A stretch of DNA of 64,000 bases from Psychroserpens sp. NJDZ02 (GTDB taxonomy: Bacteria > Bacteroidota > Bacteroidia > Flavobacteriales > Flavobacteriaceae): positions 3,788,001 through 3,852,000 of the forward strand of contig NZ_CP039451.1 in the NCBI RefSeq assembly GCF_004843725.1, given 5' to 3'. A program made the translations under genes and the position numbers. This document shows positions 27,801-37,487 of the stretch, one piece after another; within the stretch, counting starts at the first letter, position 1, and each line of letters starts with the position of its first letter. The notes beneath the pieces are model-generated. The model made no database searches, had not been told where the DNA came from, and saw only the letters and a program-made list of their open reading frames with translations.

Positions 27801-29460
27801 AAAAATATTAACTTCATGGCAACGTTTTATTAGTTTGCTAAAATTAGAACGTAAAGACGTAAGGCAAGTCTTTTTCTATGCCATTTTTGCTGGTTTAGTT
27901 AATCTATCCTTACCATTAGGGATACAGGCCATTATTAATTTATTACAGGCAGCACAAATTAGTACATCATGGATTGTCTTAGTCGTACTAGTAACCATCG
28001 GTGTCGTTTTTGTCGGCATATTACAACTAATGCAAATTAGAATTATAGAAAACATTCAACAAAAAATATTTACAAGAGCCTCGTTTGAATTCGCTTATCG
28101 CTTTCCTAAAATGAAAATGAGCGAATTAAATGGGTATTATCCACCAGAATTAGCCAACCGGTTTTTTGATACTATTAATATCCAAAAAGGAATTGCTAAA
28201 GTATTAATTGATTTTCCTGCTGCAATTTTACAAATCGTTTTTGGGCTAATATTATTATCTTTTTATCATCCCTTTTTTATTATATATGGCGCACTATTAT
28301 TAATACTTATTTACGTTGTTTTTAAGTTTACTGCCGAAAAAGGATTGAGAACGAGTATTGACGAATCTAACCACAAGTACAAAGTTGCGCATTGGCTGCA
28401 AGAGATAGCACGGTCTATTGTAAGCTTTAAATTATCTGGAAAGACAAGTCTAGCATTACAAAAAAATGATAGATTAGTAACAGATTATTTAGAGGCTAGA
28501 GAAAGTCACTTCAAGGTTTTGATTGTACAATTTATTCAACTTATAGGGTTTAAAGTTTTAGTGACTGCTGGATTACTAATAATTGGTGGCGCATTGGTAC
28601 TGAATCAACAAATGAATATTGGACAGTTTGTTGCTGCTGAAATTATTATACTTTTAGTCATTAATTCTGTTGAAAAATTAATTCTTGGACTAGAAACCTT
28701 TTATGATGTTTTAACCTCTATTGAAAAATTAGGAAAAGTTGTTGATAAAGATTTAGAGCCGCAAAACGGAGCGCTTTTAGACCTTACAGACCTTGATTTT
28801 GATATAGAATTAGACAATGTCTCGTATAGTGTCAGTGACAGAAAAACACCTGTATTAAAAGATATTTCATTAAAAATAAAAGCTAAAGACAGGCTACTCA
28901 TCAAAGGACATAGTGGTTCTGGAAAATCTAGTTTATTAAAACTTATTGCTGGCGTCTTAACACCCACCGAAGGTAGTGTATATGTCTGTGACAAATCTTT
29001 GACCAGTTTGAATATTAACAGTTACAGGTCAAATATTGGTCAAACATTAGTAGAAGAAACACCTTTTGAAGGAACTTTGTTAGAAAACATCACTTTTGGA
29101 GATACAGATATTACTTTGAAACAATTAGATTGGGCTATACAAAATGTCGGGTTAAGAGATTTTGTTAAGCAGTTGCCTAACGGATTAAACACGATGTTGT
29201 ATCCAGAAGGGAAAGGCGTTTCGTTCACTATTTCTAAAAAAATAATGTTAGCTAGAAGTATTGTTAAACAACCTAAATTACTAATGCTTAAAGAACCATT
29301 AGATCAATTTGAAGCCAAAGAAGCGCAACAATTAGTAGATTTTTTAACGCAACCGGAACATCCTTGGACATTAATTGTGGTTAGCCAAAACACCATTTGG
29401 CAACCTAAACTTAACAAAACAATCATTTTAGATAAAGGTCAAATAATTAACACTAAATAA
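27793..29460 (+). CDS. ABC transporter (fused permease-ATPase) with degenerate ATPase motifs
   Basis: 555 residues: an N-terminal type-I-exporter membrane domain with five to six helices (about 25-300) and a C-terminal nucleotide-binding domain. Walker A is intact (GHSGSGKSSLLKL, about 373-385). The signature region reads VSFTISKKIMLARS instead of LSGGQ-x-x-R, the Walker B Asp is Lys (LLMLKEP), and the switch-His region reads VVSQNTIW. There is no N-terminal peptidase domain. With HlyD- and TolC-like genes following, it forms a three-part export system of type I secretion architecture. Loss of several catalytic motifs suggests slow or regulatory ATP use; it may be a family trait, since the gene is otherwise intact. 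Confidence 0.82.
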   Translation: MSKKILTSWQRFISLLKLERKDVRQVFFYAIFAGLVNLSLPLGIQAIINLLQAAQISTSWIVLVVLVTIGVVFVGILQLMQIRIIENIQQKIFTRASFEFAYRFPKMKMSELNGYYPPELANRFFDTINIQKGIAKVLIDFPAAILQIVFGLILLSFYHPFFIIYGALLLILIYVVFKFTAEKGLRTSIDESNHKYKVAHWLQEIARSIVSFKLSGKTSLALQKNDRLVTDYLEARESHFKVLIVQFIQLIGFKVLVTAGLLIIGGALVLNQQMNIGQFVAAEIIILLVINSVEKLILGLETFYDVLTSIEKLGKVVDKDLEPQNGALLDLTDLDFDIELDNVSYSVSDRKTPVLKDISLKIKAKDRLLIKGHSGSGKSSLLKLIAGVLTPTEGSVYVCDKSLTSLNINSYRSNIGQTLVEETPFEGTLLENITFGDTDITLKQLDWAIQNVGLRDFVKQLPNGLNTMLYPEGKGVSFTISKKIMLARSIVKQPKLLMLKEPLDQFEAKEAQQLVDFLTQPEHPWTLIVVSQNTIWQPKLNKTIILDKGQIINTK

Positions 29461-29461
29461 C

Positions 29462-30817
29462 ATGTTAAATATTTCAAGAAATAGCGTCAATAAAAACATT
29501 GACATCAGTCGTTTTAAGTCTGTGCAAAAAGCATTTAATAAAAAACATTACAAACACTTTAACCGGTTATTAATCATATTTGGGGTTATTTGTATTATTA
29601 TACTATTTCTCCCTTGGACGCAAAGCATTACTGCCTCAGGTCTAGTCACCACGTTAACACCAGACCAACGCCCACAAACAATACAATCTCCTATACCTGG
29701 ACGTATAGAAAAATGGTTTGTTAAGGAAGGTGATTTTGTAAAAAAAGGAGATACTATTCTATTTATTTCTGAAGTAAAAAATGAATACTTCGATCCTAAT
29801 TTAGTCGAGAGAACAAGTCAACAAATTAAAGCGAAAGCATCATCCGTGGTCTCTTATTCTGGAAAAGTAAATGCCTTAAATAATCAAATCGGCGCATTAT
29901 CTAATGAAAGACAACTAAAGTTAGAACAAGCTAAAAACAAGTTGTTACAGAGTAAATATAAAGTGACTACGGATAGTATTGACTTGGAAGCTGTCAAAAT
30001 TAATTTAAATATTGCCGAAAGACAATTTGGAGCGATTCAAAATTTATATGACGAAGGTTTAAAATCATTAACAGAATTAGAGTCTAAAAAAGCTAAGCTA
30101 CAAGAGTCTAAAGCAAAACTAATGTCTCAAGACAATAAGTATTTAGCCTCTCAAAATGAAGTAATTAATGCTAGAATAGAATTAAATAAAATTGGAGCCC
30201 AATATGCCGAAAAAATATCAAAAGCACAAAGTGATAAATTTACAGCGCAGTCTAGCGGGTTTGATGCCGAAGCACAAGTCACCAAACTAGAAAATGCCTA
30301 TACCAACTATTCCATGCGTAATGACCTCTATTACATAAAAGCGCCGCAAGATGGTTTTATTAATAGAGCTATAAAAGCAGGTATTGGAGAATCGTTTAAA
30401 GAAGGTGAAAGACTAGTAGGTATTATGCCCTCTAAATATGATGTAGCTATCGAAACATTTATAAATCCAATTGATTTACCATTAGTACATTTAGATGAAG
30501 AATTTAGAGTCCAATTTGATGGATGGCCGGCTATTATTTTTAGCGGTTGGCCGAATTCGTCATACGGAACCTATGGCGCAAAAGTAGTGGCTATCGAGCG
30601 TTTTATAAGTCCGAATGGAAAATTTAGAGTCTTATTAGCACCAATAGAAGATGAACATCAATGGCCAGAAGCTATCCGTGTAGGCTCAGGAGCACTAACA
30701 ATAGGATTATTAGAAGATGTCCCTATTTGGTTCGAATTATGGCGACAACTAAATGGTTTTCCTCCTAATTATTACCAACCAAACGGAAACCAAACGGCGA
30801 CAAAAAATAAAAAGTAA
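29462..30817 (+). CDS. HlyD-family membrane fusion protein
   Basis: 451 residues. One transmembrane helix lies near residues 38-56 (LLIIFGVICIIILFLPW). A first lipoyl half-motif follows (PIPGRIEKWFVKEGDFVKKGD), then a long coiled-coil hairpin (about 110-285), the second half (YIKAPQDGFINRAIKAGIGE) and a beta-barrel end. It links the inner-membrane ABC protein to the outer-membrane TolC-like channel. The start lies one base after the ABC stop, consistent with a single operon. Confidence 0.9.
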   Translation: MLNISRNSVNKNIDISRFKSVQKAFNKKHYKHFNRLLIIFGVICIIILFLPWTQSITASGLVTTLTPDQRPQTIQSPIPGRIEKWFVKEGDFVKKGDTILFISEVKNEYFDPNLVERTSQQIKAKASSVVSYSGKVNALNNQIGALSNERQLKLEQAKNKLLQSKYKVTTDSIDLEAVKINLNIAERQFGAIQNLYDEGLKSLTELESKKAKLQESKAKLMSQDNKYLASQNEVINARIELNKIGAQYAEKISKAQSDKFTAQSSGFDAEAQVTKLENAYTNYSMRNDLYYIKAPQDGFINRAIKAGIGESFKEGERLVGIMPSKYDVAIETFINPIDLPLVHLDEEFRVQFDGWPAIIFSGWPNSSYGTYGAKVVAIERFISPNGKFRVLLAPIEDEHQWPEAIRVGSGALTIGLLEDVPIWFELWRQLNGFPPNYYQPNGNQTATKNKK

Positions 30818-30819
30818 GA

Positions 30820-32202
30820 ATGAAAAATATAATAATTATCCTTTTAACAGTATCTCCTTGGCTTTCTGGGGCGCAAACGTTAGATAGTTTGAGTTTTACT
30901 GAATATTTAGGTTACGTAAAACAGTTTCATCCCATTGTTAAGCAAGCAGAGCTGCGTCTAGAAATAGGCCAAGCATCATTAATGAAAGCTCGTGGTGGCT
31001 TTGATCCAAAATTTGAAGTTGATTTTAATGAAAAAGACTTTAAAAACACTGAGTATTATGAGCGTCTAAATGCCACTTTCAAGATACCAACGTGGTACGG
31101 TATTGAATTGAAAGCTAATTTTGATGATAATACAGGGTACTATTTAAATCCAGAAAATACAGTTCCAAACGATGGACTATATAGTGCAGGTATTGGGTTT
31201 TCTTTAGGCCAAGGTTTATTAATTAATAAACGAATGGCTGATATTAAAAAAGCCAAGTTTTATACAACTCAAACCGAAGCAGAACGTAAATTATTAGTCA
31301 ATGAAGTCTTATATAATGCATCTACTGCCTATTTTGATTGGCTACAAGCTTATAACGAAACAAAGATATATCAACGCTTCTTAGCTAATGCTGAAGTCAG
31401 ATTTAAAGGCGTGCGTTCTAGCGTGCTTGCTGGTGATAAAGCAGGCATTGATAGTTTAGAAGCAGGCATTGTTGTTAAAACTAGAACATTAGAGTTAGAA
31501 CAAGCTCAAGTCAAATTACTTAAGGCCAGATTACAAGCCTCCAATTTTATATGGCTAAACAACACACCAGCAGATATAAATGATGCTGTCTACCCGACAC
31601 TAACACTAGACGAGGAAGTGGATTCCATTTTAGCGTTAGACGATCGCTTAGAGTTAAACGTAGCGGAGCATCCAAAATTAGTTGCTCTAGGTAGTAAACT
31701 AGACGGAATGGATGTGGATAGACGTCTAAAAGCGAATAAGCTTTTACCTATTGTAAATGGACAGTATAATTTTTTATCAGAAACACCTGAAATAGCAAAC
31801 TCATTTAATGCTTCTGCATATAAAGCCAGTATTAATGTTGCTTTCCCTTTATTTTTAAGAAAAGAACGTGGTGATTTGAAACTTTCTAAATTAAAAATTC
31901 AAGATGCCGAATTTGAGTTTTCAGACACACAATTGCAAATTAAAAATAAGATTACTGCTTTAAATAAAGAGTTAGAATCTTACAAAACTCAAAACAAATT
32001 AATTAAAACTATAGTAGCAGATTACATAACACTGTTAAACGCTGAAGAGCGTAAGTTTACTTTTGGAGAAAGTTCAATATTTTTAATCAATAGTAGAGAA
32101 AATAAATTGATACAATCTCAAGTTAAAGCCATACAGTTAGAAAATAAGTTTTTTACCACAAAAGCCAAGTTATTTAATAGTCTTGGGTTAGTACCTAATT
32201 AA
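30820..32202 (+). CDS. TolC-family outer-membrane efflux protein
   Basis: 460 residues with a signal peptide (IIIILLTVSPWLSGAQ) and the repeated OEP layout: two similar halves with long helices (FHPIVKQAELRLEIGQASL; later YITLLNAEERKFTFGESSIFLINSRENK). The latter, with F-x-x-GE-S-x-F-x-x-x-x, is typical of Bacteroidota TolC homologues. Two bases separate it from the HlyD gene. It completes the tripartite exporter; no obvious secreted substrate is encoded beside it. Confidence 0.9.
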   Translation: MKNIIIILLTVSPWLSGAQTLDSLSFTEYLGYVKQFHPIVKQAELRLEIGQASLMKARGGFDPKFEVDFNEKDFKNTEYYERLNATFKIPTWYGIELKANFDDNTGYYLNPENTVPNDGLYSAGIGFSLGQGLLINKRMADIKKAKFYTTQTEAERKLLVNEVLYNASTAYFDWLQAYNETKIYQRFLANAEVRFKGVRSSVLAGDKAGIDSLEAGIVVKTRTLELEQAQVKLLKARLQASNFIWLNNTPADINDAVYPTLTLDEEVDSILALDDRLELNVAEHPKLVALGSKLDGMDVDRRLKANKLLPIVNGQYNFLSETPEIANSFNASAYKASINVAFPLFLRKERGDLKLSKLKIQDAEFEFSDTQLQIKNKITALNKELESYKTQNKLIKTIVADYITLLNAEERKFTFGESSIFLINSRENKLIQSQVKAIQLENKFFTTKAKLFNSLGLVPN

Positions 32203-32204
32203 AA

Positions 32205-33005
32205 CTATTCTTCTTTTTTAGAGTTTGAAGTCGATTTTGACTTATCGTCTTTTGTTGTAGCGTTTTTAGAATCTTCGCTGTCTTCAACACCTTGTTCTAT
32301 AAGTTGTAATTTACTTTCTTCAGACTTGGCTAAAACGATAATGGCTTTACGTCCTGTTCTTAAACTCCATTGATTAGATATGATAACTTTATTATTCTCA
32401 TCAAAAATTCTAAGCTCAGCCGTATTTGGACCAGAAAGCCCTTGGTTTAATGCCTGAAATTCAATTCGGAATATACCTTCATCAAAATCTATATTAAACC
32501 CCTTAAATCCGCCACTTAAGACCTCCTTAAGCACAACGACATCATCATTTATTATAACTCTTATTATATCGCCATCAACTGCTCCAAAATCTCGATATTG
32601 TATGTTCAATTTTTTAGCACTAGTTGTATAATTACCTAAAAATTGATTCGCATCTGCAGGTAATAGCAATAGGCGTTCTTCAACAGCTTCCATCTGTCGA
32701 TTTAACTGTTTAGTAAAGACTTCGGCTGAACTTCTAAAATTATTATCTTCTTTATAAATTGAAAATGCTACTTTAGGTTTTACCGCGGTAGCAACCTCTT
32801 TAGGAGCCTCAATCTCGTTGTCATTATCATCATCAGGCTTAACTTCTTCTGCTTCAGGCGCGGGTTCAATAATTAATTCTGGATCATCTTTAGGGTCTTC
32901 ACTTTCCATAGCAGGAATAGCAAAACCATTATTTTCACTATCAATTTGAGCATAGCTTGACAGCGAAATAAAAAATAATATTAAAAAAGAAATATAAAAC
33001 TTCAT
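32205..33005 (-). CDS. Secreted hypothetical protein with acidic linker
   Basis: About 266 residues from the ATG at 33005, which gives a good signal peptide (KFYISFLILFFISLSSYAQ); a further in-frame ATG at 33041 would add a hydrophilic lead. After cleavage comes a Pro/Glu/Asp-rich linker (EDPKDDPELIIEPAPEAEEV), then a beta-rich domain (LNIQYRDFGAVDGDIIRVII…GLSGPNTAELRIFDENNKVI) and a Ser/Lys-rich tail. The beta domain resembles extracellular adhesion-type folds, but I do not recognise a family. Its stop nearly meets that of the TolC-like gene (convergent). Confidence 0.65.
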   Translation of the reverse strand: MKFYISFLILFFISLSSYAQIDSENNGFAIPAMESEDPKDDPELIIEPAPEAEEVKPDDDNDNEIEAPKEVATAVKPKVAFSIYKEDNNFRSSAEVFTKQLNRQMEAVEERLLLLPADANQFLGNYTTSAKKLNIQYRDFGAVDGDIIRVIINDDVVVLKEVLSGGFKGFNIDFDEGIFRIEFQALNQGLSGPNTAELRIFDENNKVIISNQWSLRTGRKAIIVLAKSEESKLQLIEQGVEDSEDSKNATTKDDKSKSTSNSKKEE

Positions 33006-33068
33006 GGTATTATGTTCTGTTGTTTGCCGAAAATAAACCAAAAATCATACCTAAATGCCAAAAAAATA

Positions 33069-35045
33069 TTAATACTCTAATAATTTAAGCAATTCACCTT
33101 CAAATTTATCTCTAGAAAGGTATTGATCTTCTAATTGATTTATAAATGGTATCGGCGTATCCATACTAGCAACACGCTTAACTGGCGCATCTAAAGACTC
33201 AAAGCAATGCTCCATAATCAAAGCTGAAATATCACTAGCAATACCTCCAAAAAGAGAATCCTCTTGCAATATAATAGCACGTCCCGTCTTTTTAACTGAA
33301 GCGTAAATAGTCTCTGTATCTAAAGGTTGCAAAGATCTTAAATCTATAACATCTGCTTTTATTTCGGGATGTTTTTCTAGTGTATTTAAAACCCAATGAA
33401 CTGCCGCACCATAAGATATAATAGTAACTTCATCACCTGTCTGTAATGTTGCAGCTTTACCAAACGGAATTGTAAAATAGTCCGTTGGCACCTCTTGTCT
33501 GATACTTCTATACAATGCTTTATGTTCGAAAAATAACACAGGGTTTGGATCATTTATAGCTGTAGCTAACAACCCTTTTGCATCATATGGAAAGGCTGGG
33601 TAAATCACTTTTAGCCCTGGGGTTTTAGTAAACCAAGCCTCATTAGTTTGACTATGAAATGGTCCTGCTGCTACACCTGCTCCACATGGCATTCTTAAAA
33701 CAACATCCGCATTTTGATTCCATCGATAATGCGATTTTGCTAAATAATTAACCACTGGATTAAAACCAGAAGTCACAAAATCTGCAAATTGTAACTCGAC
33801 AACACTTTTAATGCCTGCAATACTTAAACCCATTGCTGTTTCGATAATAGCCGATTCGCATATCGGCGTATTGCGCACTCTGTCTTTTCCAAACTGCTCA
33901 ACAAAGCCATCTGTTATTTTAAAAACACCGCCATATTCGGCAACGTCTTGCCCCATAATTACCAGATCATCATGACGTTCCATCGACTGTTTCAATCCTT
34001 CAGAAATAGCATCAATAAGTCGTAATTCATTTGTAGTTTCATTTTCTTTAACTTCATGATAAACAAAGTTTTGATACACATCATTTAATTCGTTACTTTC
34101 ATCTGAAACGATTTCGGTTTCCGCGTAAGCGATATCTAAATTATCACTAATTTCTGTAATATATTTTGCTTTTAATTCTGAAATCAAGTCTGTAGTCAAA
34201 ATACCTTCTTGCAATAAAAACTCTTGGTAATTTTCGATAGGATCTTTAATCGCCCACGCGTCTAATAATTCTTGAGGAACGTACTTTGTACCACTCGCCT
34301 CTTCATGCCCACGCATTCTAAACGTTTTAAATTCGATTAGAATCGGACGTGGATTTTCGCGCACACTTTTGGCTAAATCATTAAGTGTATTATATACTTC
34401 TAAGATATTATTACCATCTATAATATGACTTTCCATACCATATCCAATAGCTCTATCAGCTAGATCTTTACAGTTGTACTGCTCTGTAGTTGGTGTAGAT
34501 AAACCATAACCATTGTTTTCAATACAAAACAAAACAGGTAATTGCCAAACAGAAGCGACATTTAAAGCTTCGTGGATATCTCCCTCACTAGTCCCGCCTT
34601 CTCCTGTAAAAACAGTCGTTACTTGATTTTTGTTTTTTAATTTAGAGGCTAATGCAATGCCATCAGCAACACCAAATTGTGGCCCTAAATGACTAATCAT
34701 CCCCACAATATTATACTCTTGGGTTCCAAAATGGAAACTTCTATCTCGTCCTTTTGTAAAACCATTAGCTTTTCCTTGCCATTGCGAAAACAGCCTATGT
34801 AACGGAATGTCTCTAGTTGTAAAAACACCCAAGTTTCTATGCATCGGTAAAATGTACTCGTCTTTATGCATAGCAGCTGTCACACCCACAGAAATAGCCT
34901 CTTGACCAATACCTGAAAACCACTTACTAATCTTACCTTGTCTAAGTAAAATAAGCATTTTATCTTCAATTAATCTTGGTTTTAACATGCGCTTATATAA
35001 GTCTAAAAGCGTCGTATTGTCTAACATTTTTTTATCAAAAGTCAT
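33069..35045 (-). CDS. Fused E1 alpha/beta of a 2-oxo acid dehydrogenase complex (branched-chain type likely)
   Basis: 658 residues. The first half is E1 alpha with RHM-like PMHRNLGVFTTR, the thiamine diphosphate site EGGTSEGDIHEALNVAS…ENNGYGLST, and a phosphorylation-loop-like RMRGHEEASGTKY. The second half (from about 335) is E1 beta with GQDVAEYGGVFKIT, NTPICESAIIETAMGLSIAG and LQEDSLFGGIASDIS. Together these decarboxylate 2-oxo acids and pass the acyl group to E2 lipoyl domains. Fusion of alpha and beta subunits in one chain is common in Bacteroidota. The E2 and E3 genes are not in the window. Branched-chain substrate preference is inferred from similarity, not shown. Confidence 0.88.
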   Translation of the reverse strand: MTFDKKMLDNTTLLDLYKRMLKPRLIEDKMLILLRQGKISKWFSGIGQEAISVGVTAAMHKDEYILPMHRNLGVFTTRDIPLHRLFSQWQGKANGFTKGRDRSFHFGTQEYNIVGMISHLGPQFGVADGIALASKLKNKNQVTTVFTGEGGTSEGDIHEALNVASVWQLPVLFCIENNGYGLSTPTTEQYNCKDLADRAIGYGMESHIIDGNNILEVYNTLNDLAKSVRENPRPILIEFKTFRMRGHEEASGTKYVPQELLDAWAIKDPIENYQEFLLQEGILTTDLISELKAKYITEISDNLDIAYAETEIVSDESNELNDVYQNFVYHEVKENETTNELRLIDAISEGLKQSMERHDDLVIMGQDVAEYGGVFKITDGFVEQFGKDRVRNTPICESAIIETAMGLSIAGIKSVVELQFADFVTSGFNPVVNYLAKSHYRWNQNADVVLRMPCGAGVAAGPFHSQTNEAWFTKTPGLKVIYPAFPYDAKGLLATAINDPNPVLFFEHKALYRSIRQEVPTDYFTIPFGKAATLQTGDEVTIISYGAAVHWVLNTLEKHPEIKADVIDLRSLQPLDTETIYASVKKTGRAIILQEDSLFGGIASDISALIMEHCFESLDAPVKRVASMDTPIPFINQLEDQYLSRDKFEGELLKLLEY

Positions 35046-35166
35046 AGTGGTTTTTTCTAAAGCTGTAGCTTATAAATTTAAGCGTTTGTCAAATATAGAA
35101 TAAAAGTGTAAAAGTAAATCGCTGCTTTAAAAAAAATTATGACTACCATTTTTCCAATGTTTTCGC

Positions 35167-35174
35167 TACATTTG
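35167..35174 (+). promoter_or_regulatory. Bacteroidota -7 promoter element upstream of the oxygenase gene
   Basis: TACATTTG matches the TAnnTTTG -7 consensus and lies 28 bases before the start codon at 35202. The -33 TTTG element is not clear. Confidence 0.45.
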
Positions 35175-35201
35175 TATATATTACACTTATAAAATATAAA
35201 G

Positions 35202-36149
35202 ATGAATAGCATACCTAGCGTTAATTTAAAGGATTTTACATCTGGAGATCCTGTTAGAAAACAACAATTTGTTGATCAAATAGGGAAAGCCTACGAAGAG
35301 ATTGGTTTTGTAGCCTTAAAAGGACACTTATTAGATGAGACTTTGGTTGATAACTTATATGAAGAAATAAAAAACTTTTTTACACTACCATTAGAAACAA
35401 AGCATAAATACGAAATCCCAGGCATTGGCGGACAACGTGGTTATGTTTCTTTTGGAAAAGAAAGTGCAAAAGGAAAAAAAGAAGGTGATTTAAAGGAATT
35501 CTGGCACTTTGGGCAATATGTAGAGGATGATGCAGAACGTGCTAAAGAATACCCTGAAAATGTAAGCGTTAATGAGTTAGCTAATTTTAACGACGTCGGT
35601 AAAAAAGCCTACCAAACGTTAGAAGAAACTGCAAAATACGTATTACGTGCATTGGCATTACATTTAGATTTAGAAGAAACGTATTTTGACAACTATATTC
35701 ACAACGGAAACTCAATTTTACGACCAATACATTATCCACCAATCACTCAAGAGCCAGACAATGCAGTACGTGCAGCAGCACATGGTGACATTAACTTAAT
35801 TACATTGTTAATGGGAGCTCAAGGACGTGGTTTACAAGTGCAAAACAATGCTGGAGAATGGATTGATGCCATTGCTGAGGCAGATGAATTAATGATTAAT
35901 GTGGGAGATATGTTATCTAGGCACACTAATAACAAATTAAAATCTACTATACACCGCGTAATTAATCCACCTAAAGAACTTTGGGGAACCTCTCGCTACT
36001 CTATTCCATTTTTCATGCACCCAATTAGTGAAATGAAACTAGATGTTTTAGATAGCTGTATAGATGAAGAAAACCCAAAACAGTTTGACGATATTACTGC
36101 TGGTCAATTTCTAGACGAGCGTTTAAGAGAATTAGGTTTAAAAAAATAG
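35202..36149 (+). CDS. Isopenicillin N synthase-like 2-oxoglutarate/Fe(II) oxygenase
   Basis: 315 residues. The N-terminal DIOX_N-type region (IPSVNLKDF, YEEIGFVALKGHLLD) is followed by the jelly-roll core with iron ligands His194, Asp196 (AAHGDINLITLL) and His251 (STIHRVINP), and the co-substrate Arg/Ser pair in SRYSIPFFMHP. Such enzymes hydroxylate or oxidise small molecules using Fe(II), usually with 2-oxoglutarate. The substrate is unknown. The gene is alone, divergent from the E1 dehydrogenase, and ends at a hairpin terminator. Confidence 0.88.
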   Translation: MNSIPSVNLKDFTSGDPVRKQQFVDQIGKAYEEIGFVALKGHLLDETLVDNLYEEIKNFFTLPLETKHKYEIPGIGGQRGYVSFGKESAKGKKEGDLKEFWHFGQYVEDDAERAKEYPENVSVNELANFNDVGKKAYQTLEETAKYVLRALALHLDLEETYFDNYIHNGNSILRPIHYPPITQEPDNAVRAAAHGDINLITLLMGAQGRGLQVQNNAGEWIDAIAEADELMINVGDMLSRHTNNKLKSTIHRVINPPKELWGTSRYSIPFFMHPISEMKLDVLDSCIDEENPKQFDDITAGQFLDERLRELGLKK

Positions 36150-36161
36150 CATTCATTTTAT

Positions 36162-36204
36162 AGTCTCAGTCACATTCATATTCGATTGTGTTACTGAGAC
36201 TTTA
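36162..36204 (+). terminator. Hairpin terminator between oxygenase and SUI1-type gene
   Basis: AGTCTCAGT pairs with ACTGAGACT, and the inner CACA with TGTG with a two-base bulge; a short T run follows. It precedes the start of the next operon. Confidence 0.6.
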
Positions 36205-36228
36205 AATATGGACTATAAACGACACACC

Positions 36229-36555
36229 ATGGATTTACAAGATCAATTAAAAAACCTCTTCCCAGAACACGAACCTGAAATTGTTGAAAAACAAGAAAAA
36301 GATAGTGCTATTTGGCTTCAAGACGACCCAATACTTTGCAAATACGAGAAACGTAAAGGTAAACCTATAACTATTTTAGAAGGGTACACAGGAGCAACCG
36401 AAGATTTTAAGTTATTAGCTAAAGAGCTAAAACAAAAGTTAAGTGTTGGCGGAAGTTTTAAAGATGATAAAATTATTATCCAAGGAGATTACCGTGATAA
36501 AATCATGGCTATGCTAAAGGAAAAGGGCTTTAATGTAAAACGCGTCGGCGGATAA
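36229..36555 (+). CDS. SUI1/eIF1-like translation factor (YciH family)
   Basis: About 108 residues from the preferred ATG at 36229 (MDLQDQLKNLFPEH); an in-frame ATG lies 21 bases upstream. The SUI1 core shows KRKGKPITILEGYTGATEDF, KELKQKLSVGGSFKDDKIIIQGDY and a C-terminal LKEKGFNVKRVGG. Bacterial YciH proteins influence start-codon choice and stress translation. It is the first of four tightly packed genes (spacing 2, 0 and 2 bases). Confidence 0.88.
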   Translation: MDLQDQLKNLFPEHEPEIVEKQEKDSAIWLQDDPILCKYEKRKGKPITILEGYTGATEDFKLLAKELKQKLSVGGSFKDDKIIIQGDYRDKIMAMLKEKGFNVKRVGG

Positions 36556-36557
36556 TT

Positions 36558-37487
36558 ATGAGTGATAACAATCTTCACATTACAAATGGTTCTAGCTTAA
36601 CGGATTATTTAACTAAAATAAACTTTAAAGGAGATACTTTAACTTGGCACGAAATGCTATGTGAAGGTCCTACTGTAAAAGAAATTAATACCCCTGATTT
36701 TTTTAAGACCAGAAAAACGTTTCTTGAAGACGTTTACGATCTAGAATACGATATTGATAGTATTAAAAACGAGTTTAATAAATTAGACGATGTTTCTAAA
36801 TATACTGCAATCGTTTTATGGTTTGAATATGATTTATTCTGTCATATAAATTTAATTGCTGCTATTAGTTTAATCAAGCAAAAAGGTATCGAGCTCCCAC
36901 TCTATTTAGTGTGTAGTGGTCGTATTGCAGGCGAAAAAGACTTAAAAGTATTATCCGACCTATCAGAACAGCAACTTTTAAACGAATACGAGAATAAAAT
37001 AAAGTTAAATGTAGATGATATTGCGACAGCCCAAAAAGCGTGGCGTATTTACTGCGAGCATGATCATAACTTATTAAAAGAATTAATTGTCAGACCTTCT
37101 AGTTTTAAATATTTAAGCAATTGTTTAAAAGCACATTTAAGACGTTTTCCGGACACTAGAAGTGGATTAAATACGTTGGAATACAATACTCTAATTTTAA
37201 TAAAAGAGCACACGGTAACCTCTCGCAATCATTTACTAGGCTACTGTTTACATTATCAAGGTTATTATGGCTTTGGCGATTTACAGTTAGAACGTATGAT
37301 TAACAGATTAGAACTGTTTTTTGATGAAACTGAAAATACGCTAACCCTAAATAGAAATGGTCATTTAGCTATAGAGCATCAAAAAAACTTCTCTAAACAA
37401 ATAGATACAGAATTCCAATTTGGAGGGGTTAATAAAAAAGACTTCCAATACGATAAAAAAGAAAATAAATTAATACCAACCATTTAA
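36558..37487 (+). CDS. DUF1835 domain protein
   Basis: 309 residues, soluble. The start HITNGSSLTDYLTKINFKG and DTLTWHEMLCEGP match DUF1835, whose conserved G-D-x-x-x-W-x-E-x-x-x-x-GP pattern is present. The following region (WFEYDLFCHINLIAAI) is also typical. The C-terminal third (about 200-309) looks like a winged-helix module (HTVTSRNHLLGYCLHYQG). Function of the family is unknown. The stop adjoins the start of the nucleoside phosphorylase gene directly, so both are translated from one mRNA. Confidence 0.8.
   Translation: MSDNNLHITNGSSLTDYLTKINFKGDTLTWHEMLCEGPTVKEINTPDFFKTRKTFLEDVYDLEYDIDSIKNEFNKLDDVSKYTAIVLWFEYDLFCHINLIAAISLIKQKGIELPLYLVCSGRIAGEKDLKVLSDLSEQQLLNEYENKIKLNVDDIATAQKAWRIYCEHDHNLLKELIVRPSSFKYLSNCLKAHLRRFPDTRSGLNTLEYNTLILIKEHTVTSRNHLLGYCLHYQGYYGFGDLQLERMINRLELFFDETENTLTLNRNGHLAIEHQKNFSKQIDTEFQFGGVNKKDFQYDKKENKLIPTI

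Noticed and set aside
33069..35045. Pyruvate dehydrogenase (PdhA/PdhB) as the name for the fused E1 protein
   Set aside because: The fused alpha/beta layout and sequence look nearer the branched-chain type, but E2 and E3 are absent, so no specific symbol is given.
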